From Leisingera sp. ANG-Vp (GTDB lineage: Bacteria > Pseudomonadota > Alphaproteobacteria > Rhodobacterales > Rhodobacteraceae), in assembly GCF_000813725.1 (NCBI RefSeq), contig NZ_JWLD01000014.1, forward strand, positions 1 through 36,225: DNA of 36,225 nt, given 5' to 3'. The notes under the pieces are model-generated. The model made no database searches. It was not told the origin of the DNA and worked only from the letters and a program-made list of their open reading frames with translations. Positions 32,054-36,225 of the stretch are shown one piece after another; within the stretch, counting starts at the first letter, position 1, and the number at the start of each line of letters is the position of its first letter. Both the position numbers and the translations under genes were made by a program.

Positions 32054-33067
32054 TCAGGCGGCTTTTGACGTACGGAAGGTGACCGGGGTGGCGCCGAAAC
32101 GGCTACGGAACAGCTTGATAAAGGCGGACAGCGACTTAAACCCGCAGGCCAAAGCAATCTCGGTCACTGGCATGTTGGTGTCCTCCACAAGGCTGCGGCC
32201 AAGCTCCAGCCGCTGCATCCGGTAGAAACGCACCGGCGAAGTTCCAAGATGGCGCAGGAACATCCTCTCAATCTGACGCACTGACAAGCCTATGGCTGTA
32301 GCAATGTCGCTCACCGTCAGCGGTTCCTCCATGTTCTCCAGCATCAGGTCGATGGCTTTTTGAAGCTTCACTGGCGCACCGCGGTAGCGGTCGGCTGCGG
32401 AACAGGTCTGAGCCCGGTCAGCACTGCGGGCGGATTGCAGCAGCAGATAGTTGCGGATCCGCGCGGCGGCTTCGCCCGAAATCTTGTCCTCAACCCAGTT
32501 CAGGGCAAAATCCATCGCCCCCAACTCACCGGAACAACTGTACAGATTGCCATCGCGGACAAAGATCGAGTCCTCAAACTCAATATGCGGCAGAGCTTCG
32601 CGGCCGGCGGGAATGCGGGACCAGTGATCGGTGCCCCGGGTGATATGGCCCGATTTCGCAATAAGACGGATGGCACCGCCCATGACGCAGACCGGGGTGG
32701 CATTGGCACGGCATTGGCGTACCAGCTCAAGGACGGAGGCGGCGTCGCGGTCTGCGAGCCGAGCGCCTGAGCAAATGACATAGACGTCCGGCTTGGACAA
32801 CGGGCCGCCGTGTTGCTGGCGGTCCGGCAAAGCCGTGTCCGGAGCCACCAGCACCTTGGATCGGGAACGCACCGGGGCGCCGTCCGGTGTCAGCAGCGAA
32901 ACCTTGGCGCTATCCTGCGGCGAAGCCGCCTGCACCGCATCCAGCACATCGGTCAGCGAAGTCAGGCTGAGCAGAGAGAACCCCTCGGTCAACAGGATGG
33001 CCGCATTGAAACAGTGCCGCTGCGGCTTTGAGGGCCGAGCGCTTGGGAAAGCATGAAATTGGGTCAT
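32054..33067 (-). CDS. AraC-family regulator with DJ-1/GATase-like domain (GlxA/GbdR group)
   Basis: A 337-residue regulator with an N-terminal DJ-1/PfpI-like domain (about 15-180; AILLTEGFSLLSLTSLTDVL and the TPVCVMGGAIRL strand) and a C-terminal double helix-turn-helix of the AraC type (TVSDIATAIGLSVRQIERMF and MPVTEIALACGFKSLSAFIK). GbdR, which senses glycine betaine and dimethylglycine in Pseudomonas, has this architecture. The ATG at 33067 is preferred because AGGAGG lies just upstream; the frame continues to 33145 without one. Its position beside a dimethylglycine-dehydrogenase-like gene supports a methylamine role, but the ligand is inference. Confidence 0.85.
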   Translation of the reverse strand: MTQFHAFPSARPSKPQRHCFNAAILLTEGFSLLSLTSLTDVLDAVQAASPQDSAKVSLLTPDGAPVRSRSKVLVAPDTALPDRQQHGGPLSKPDVYVICSGARLADRDAASVLELVRQCRANATPVCVMGGAIRLIAKSGHITRGTDHWSRIPAGREALPHIEFEDSIFVRDGNLYSCSGELGAMDFALNWVEDKISGEAAARIRNYLLLQSARSADRAQTCSAADRYRGAPVKLQKAIDLMLENMEEPLTVSDIATAIGLSVRQIERMFLRHLGTSPVRFYRMQRLELGRSLVEDTNMPVTEIALACGFKSLSAFIKLFRSRFGATPVTFRTSKAA

Positions 33068-33499
33068 CCAGCAGCCTCCTGTTCTGGGCACCGCGGATCC
33101 GGGCAGCCCTGCGCGGGCTCCCGCGCAGGCGCATGCCGGCACCACGGGTCTAAGAGACTAATTTGCGCCGCATTGGTATAATGAAAATATCCATTATTCG
33201 TATTTTGATAAGCCCATTTTGGATTCGGTCAAAACCCCTCGCAAGAGTTGCACGATTGTGCGAAATGGCACCCGAACCTGCGGCCGTTCGGTCATTTATC
33301 CAATTTTTGTGTTGACAGAATCCGTATTTTGCCAAATTTTGACCGCAAAGTTGGGATTCACATAGGCGCCTTGTGGGAACGGTCACAAATTTGAATTTCA
33401 ATTCAGCCGTGACCCTCCGGGCTCCTTCGGAACCGCAGGCGGGTCAACTCTCCGACCTGCCGCAGACCCGGCACAGACCAAAGGGATGACCCCAAACCA
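33068..33499. other. 432-base divergent intergenic region, locally AT-rich
   Basis: No gene is supported. The stretch 33165-33365 is AT-rich for this genome. It holds TTGACA (33312-33317), two copies of CGTATTTTG (33199-33207 and 33323-33331), the inverted pair GGTCAAAA (33227-33234) and TTTTGACC (33337-33344), and the small inverted repeat GCAC-GATT-GTGC (33250-33261). It should contain promoters for the AraC gene on one side and the phosphatase gene on the other; I cannot place a -10 with confidence. Confidence 0.5.
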
Positions 33500-34273
33500 A
33501 TGCTGAAGACACAGGACTACGCTGACCACGCTGTTCGGATTGCGGAAATCGCAGCAGAAGCTGCCCGCGGTTACTTCCGTGGACGCCTGGGGGTCGAGTT
33601 CAAGGCGGACGAAAGTCCGGTCACCCAAGCAGACAAGGGTGTCGAGACCAAAGTGCGCAACTATTTGGAGCACCACTTTCCGGGCCATGGGATTTTCGGC
33701 GAGGAGCACGGGTTTGAAGGCGTCGGCAAGGATGACGTCTGGATCGTCGACCCGATCGACGGCACCCGCTCCTTCCTGTCCGGGCATCCGCTTTTCGGTT
33801 TTCTGCTTGGTTATCTGAAAAGCGGAGTGCCGCAGGTCGGGGTGATCGGCATGCCAGCTCTGGGCGAAATATTTCTGGGGGTGCGCGGCAAGGGCGCAAC
33901 GCTGAACGGCACGCCGGTGCAGGTTTCAGGCCAGACCCGGCTGGATCAGTCTATCCTCTTCGTCAACGAAGGCGACAAGATCCACCGCGACCTCCCGCAG
34001 CTGTTTGAGCGGCTGATGCGGTCGGGCCAGACCCGGCGGCTTGCGTATGACTGCTACCCCCACGCGCTGCTGGCGGCAGGCCATGTCGATGCGGTGATCG
34101 ACTATGACTTGCAACCCTACGATTTCCTCCCGGTTTCCGCAGTGATCGAAGCGGCTGGCGGGGTGATTACCGACTGGGAAGGCCAGCCGCTTGGGCTGGA
34201 GTCCGGCGGACGGGTGATATCCGCCGCCTCACCCGCGCTGCATGCCGAAATGCTGGCGCTGATCAGGGGATAG
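33500..34273 (+). CDS. Inositol-monophosphatase-family phosphatase (histidinol-phosphatase-like)
   Basis: A 257-residue Mg-dependent phosphatase. Metal and phosphate motifs are GEEH (Glu68/Glu69), WIVDPIDGTRSF (Asp84, Asp87, Thr89) and the late YDLQPYDFLPVSAVIEAAGG, in which YD takes the place of the usual WD. The family dephosphorylates inositol phosphate, histidinol phosphate, or similar small phosphates. HisN-type histidinol-phosphatase is the commonest alphaproteobacterial role, but no his genes are near. The ribosome-binding site (AAAGGGATG) is somewhat far from the ATG. It is not obviously linked to the amine genes. Confidence 0.8.
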   Translation: MLKTQDYADHAVRIAEIAAEAARGYFRGRLGVEFKADESPVTQADKGVETKVRNYLEHHFPGHGIFGEEHGFEGVGKDDVWIVDPIDGTRSFLSGHPLFGFLLGYLKSGVPQVGVIGMPALGEIFLGVRGKGATLNGTPVQVSGQTRLDQSILFVNEGDKIHRDLPQLFERLMRSGQTRRLAYDCYPHALLAAGHVDAVIDYDLQPYDFLPVSAVIEAAGGVITDWEGQPLGLESGGRVISAASPALHAEMLALIRG

Positions 34274-34953
34274 CGGAATGGCGGTCCTGGCTTTTCTCAT
34301 CAGATATGGCGTTTTGTTCCAGCGGTTGATGACCGTGCGGCGCAGCCATATTTCCTCCGCCGCCTGCGGCTTGCTGGCCTTTGCGTTGCATTCCCGCGTG
34401 ACCGCGACCCGGATAGGCGCAGCCTTGATAAAGGTCGGCACGTTCCCCTCTGCTGGCCGCTTCTCATTGATTCCGGGGCCGAACATGGGCTCTTCCTTCT
34501 CTCCGGCAGGGCTGAACCGGGGAATGAGCTATGCGGCGCGGCGCCGGGCTTTCCGTCATCGGCGTCCGCAATCTGCCCCCCTCGTAGTCCTACCACCTGA
34601 AGAAAGCGACCAGCTAAGGGCGGACCAAAGAACTGGCAGACACCTGCACCGCCGCAGGCCCAGGCCGGGCGATGTTCCCGGAGGCCGGCCTGAACCCGGA
34701 TGAAATGACCCTCAATGCCAGTATCGCCGCGACAGACCCATCGTGCGGCGGAAATTCAATCCAACTCAAGGAGCATTCCCTCGCAGAGCTCTTAAAGAAG
34801 GCGATCTGAGAAATCCAAAATCTCCGCGTACTGCCCGGCCCCTGTTTCCCAGGGCGCGAAACTCTTCGTCCGCGCGCGCAGTTCCGCTGCGCTGCAAGCC
34901 GCGGCTCTGCTGAGGCAAAATACCAAACCACAGTCCAAAGGGAGGACACTTAA
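34274..34953. other. 680-base region without a confident gene
   Basis: Short frames cross it on both strands, none with recognisable domains. A minus-strand frame at 34229-34486 has an AAGGAAGAG upstream of its ATG but overlaps the phosphatase gene and shows no family. A plus-strand frame with two internal stop codons (34531-34809) looks protein-like in its last 60 codons and is listed separately. The final 100 bases should hold the promoter and ribosome-binding site (AAAGGGAGG) of the following gene. Confidence 0.4.
34531..34809 (+). pseudogene. Possible decayed gene, unrecognised
   Basis: Reading from ATG 34531 (GGAA just upstream), the frame is interrupted by TAG at 34585-34587 and TAA at 34615-34617, then runs open for about 63 codons to TGA at 34807-34809. 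The last part (NPDEMTLNASIAATDPSCGG then SLAELLKKAI) has a protein-like composition, which chance frames in GC-rich DNA usually do not. I do not recognise a family. It could equally be a chance frame. Confidence 0.25.
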
Positions 34954-36078
34954 ATGACTGTAAAAACTTCGATTTCCCGCCGTACGGTGCTGAAAAGCGC
35001 GAGCGCTGCGGCCCTGGCGGCACCGCTTTATACCAAAAGCGCGCTGGCGTCCTCGGGCGAGATCAACATCATGATGTGGTCTGGCTATATGTCCGAAGAT
35101 TTTGTCAGCGGTTTTGAGAACGAAACCGGCATCAAGATCAACTACACCTCGACCGGTTCCAACGAGGAAATGATCAACAAGATGAAGGCCACCAAAGGCC
35201 AGGGTTTTGACCTGATCACCCCGACCAACAACCGCTCTCTGCAGTGGGAGCCGCTGGACGTGCTGCAGCCCTTTGACCTTTCCCGTGTGAACACTGCTGC
35301 GGTAAACCCGGCAATGCTGAAGGTAGGCGAAACCGCATGGAACTTCGGTGGCAAGGGCTCGCATTGGCTGCCGCATATGTGGGGCACCGAGGGCATCGCC
35401 TACCGTGCCGACAAATGGCTGCCGGAAGGCGATGCCCCGTCCTATGGCGATGTCTGGTCCGAGGAAAACGCCGGCAAGACCATGGGCCGGGCGCATTCGA
35501 TGATGCTAGGCGCGGGCCTCTACATGGAGCGGATCGGCGAGATGGAGGCCGGCTCTGTTTGGGCGGCTTACGAGGATGAAGCCACGATGCGCCAAGTCTG
35601 GGGCCAGATCACCGACTGGTGCATCGCCCGCAAGGACCGCATCAAGCTGATCTGGAACGATGCCGACACCCAGAAGAACGGCCTCTTGAACGACGGTGTT
35701 GTTGTCGGTCAGACCTGGGACGGCCCGCCGCTGGCGCTGAAGACTGCGGGCGAGCCGGTGCATTACCAGGCGCCGGTCGAGGGTGCGATGGCTTGGGTCG
35801 ACGGCCTGGTGCTGCCGGCAGGCGCCAAGAACGTTGATCAGGCCTATGCCTTCATCGACTATGCCTACCGCAAGGAAATCGCCGGCAAGGAGATCAACTT
35901 CCACGGGTACAACTCGCCGGTTCTGGGCGCGGATGCCTATGCAGGGGACTCCTACAAAAAGAACTTTGCCGAAGCCTATCCGGGCAATGCGCTGGCCAAC
36001 CTGAATGCTTGGCCGGCCGAAGCGCCCTGGTATGCGGATGTGCGCACCGAGTTCGTCAACAAGTTCAAGAGCGCCTGA
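34954..36078 (+). CDS. Tat-exported polyamine-type ABC transporter substrate-binding protein
   Basis: A 374-residue extracytoplasmic binding protein of the PotD/PotF group. The N-terminus has a twin-arginine motif (SRRTVLK, residues 8-14) followed by an Ala-rich hydrophobic stretch and a cleavage region near ALAS (about residue 31-33), so it is likely exported folded through Tat, unlike the other three binding proteins here. The mature part begins EINIMMWSGYMSEDFVSGFE, and MWGTEGIAYR and AYAFIDYAYRKE are family-typical. GGGAGGACAC precedes the ATG. No transporter partner is seen before the window ends; it probably leads an operon continuing to the right. Confidence 0.87.
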   Translation: MTVKTSISRRTVLKSASAAALAAPLYTKSALASSGEINIMMWSGYMSEDFVSGFENETGIKINYTSTGSNEEMINKMKATKGQGFDLITPTNNRSLQWEPLDVLQPFDLSRVNTAAVNPAMLKVGETAWNFGGKGSHWLPHMWGTEGIAYRADKWLPEGDAPSYGDVWSEENAGKTMGRAHSMMLGAGLYMERIGEMEAGSVWAAYEDEATMRQVWGQITDWCIARKDRIKLIWNDADTQKNGLLNDGVVVGQTWDGPPLALKTAGEPVHYQAPVEGAMAWVDGLVLPAGAKNVDQAYAFIDYAYRKEIAGKEINFHGYNSPVLGADAYAGDSYKKNFAEAYPGNALANLNAWPAEAPWYADVRTEFVNKFKSA

Positions 36079-36097
36079 TCTGAGCGTTTGAACAAAA

Positions 36098-36127
36098 CCG
36101 GCCCCCGGCGGATCTTCCGGGGGCCGG
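36098..36127 (+). terminator. Intercistronic hairpin after binding-protein gene
   Basis: Perfect 11-base stem CCGGCCCCCGG (36098-36108) and CCGGGGGCCGG (36117-36127) with an 8-base loop, 19 bases after the stop codon. No T-run follows. It may end most transcripts after the binding-protein gene or protect their 3' ends. Confidence 0.55.
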
Positions 36128-36158
36128 CCGCGCATCTGCGGCGCAATCACACAAGAAC

Positions 36159-36225
36159 ATGAAACAGGAAACAGGCCTTGCGGGGCCGGCGGCGTGCCGC
36201 CGGATTGGGGACCTGTGCCCTGGGG
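36159..36225 (+). CDS. Possible start of a further gene, cut by the window edge
   Basis: An ATG at 36159 opens a frame (MKQETGLAGPAACRRIGDLC) that is still open at the window end. There is no good ribosome-binding site, and only 22 codons are visible. Its place after a binding-protein gene would suit a permease or ATPase of the same transporter, but nothing in the residues proves it. Confidence 0.25.
   Translation, partial: MKQETGLAGPAACRRIGDLCPG

Noticed and set aside
34229-34486. An 85-codon minus-strand frame with AAGGAAGAG before its ATG
   Set aside because: It overlaps the end of the phosphatase gene by 45 bases, has no recognisable domain, and the purine-rich site may be chance.
1-36225. 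CRISPR arrays, tRNA or rRNA genes, transposases, phage genes
   Set aside because: No regularly spaced repeats, tRNA-like cloverleaf, rRNA segment or transposase/integrase motif was seen on either strand by reading; a covariance-model search would be the decisive test for small RNAs.

Overview
The window reads as accessory metabolic DNA from a GC-rich alphaproteobacterium, most likely a marine Rhodobacterales of the Roseobacter group. The reasons are the strong G/C third-position bias, several enzymes of N-methyl amine metabolism, many periplasmic binding proteins, GcvA-type LysR regulators, and G/C-rich palindromic repeats between genes. The assignment is made from sequence character and gene content, not from a database match. 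No rRNA, tRNA, CRISPR array, intact insertion sequence or phage gene was seen.

Layout. (1) 1-6.1 kb: a ThDP-dependent acetolactate-synthase-like enzyme, a PLP gamma-family lyase, then on the minus strand a sulfotransferase-like protein and a maleate-isomerase-like protein, with a divergent LysR regulator. (2) 6.1-9.9 kb: a second LysR regulator divergent from a GMC oxidoreductase plus an enolase-superfamily dehydratase/isomerase. (3) 10-17.1 kb: a LacI regulator divergent from a four-gene unit: a DUF1989-GcvT fusion protein and a ProX/ProV/ProW-type betaine ABC transporter. The promoter region carries two copies of a 16-bp operator, and two tandem hairpin terminators close the unit. (4) 17.2-25.4 kb: on the minus strand, a six-gene unit coding for a spermidine/putrescine-type ABC transporter, a trimethylamine/dimethylglycine-dehydrogenase-like Fe-S flavoprotein and a Rieske oxygenase. 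A divergent TetR/BetI-like regulator and twin ATGGAC-N4-GTCCAT operators lie at its head. (5) 25.4-28.3 kb: agmatinase plus a PotF/PotD-type binding protein, divergent from a LuxR-type regulator. (6) 28.3-33.1 kb: a LysR regulator divergent from an FAD/GcvT (dimethylglycine/sarcosine dehydrogenase-like) enzyme, and a convergent GbdR/GlxA-like AraC regulator. (7) 33.5-36.2 kb: an inositol-monophosphatase-family enzyme, a possibly decayed 680-bp stretch, and a Tat-exported Pot-type binding protein whose transporter partners would lie beyond the window.

Taken together, most of the window looks like an island for taking up and breaking down small nitrogenous osmolytes: betaines, N-methylated amino acids, polyamines and possibly guanidino compounds. 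Uptake systems sit beside N-demethylating enzymes (Rieske oxygenase, Fe-S flavoprotein, two folate-type GcvT proteins), and each block has its own local regulator. The least ordinary item is the DUF1989-GcvT fusion encoded with a betaine-type transporter; its substrate is not known from the sequence.
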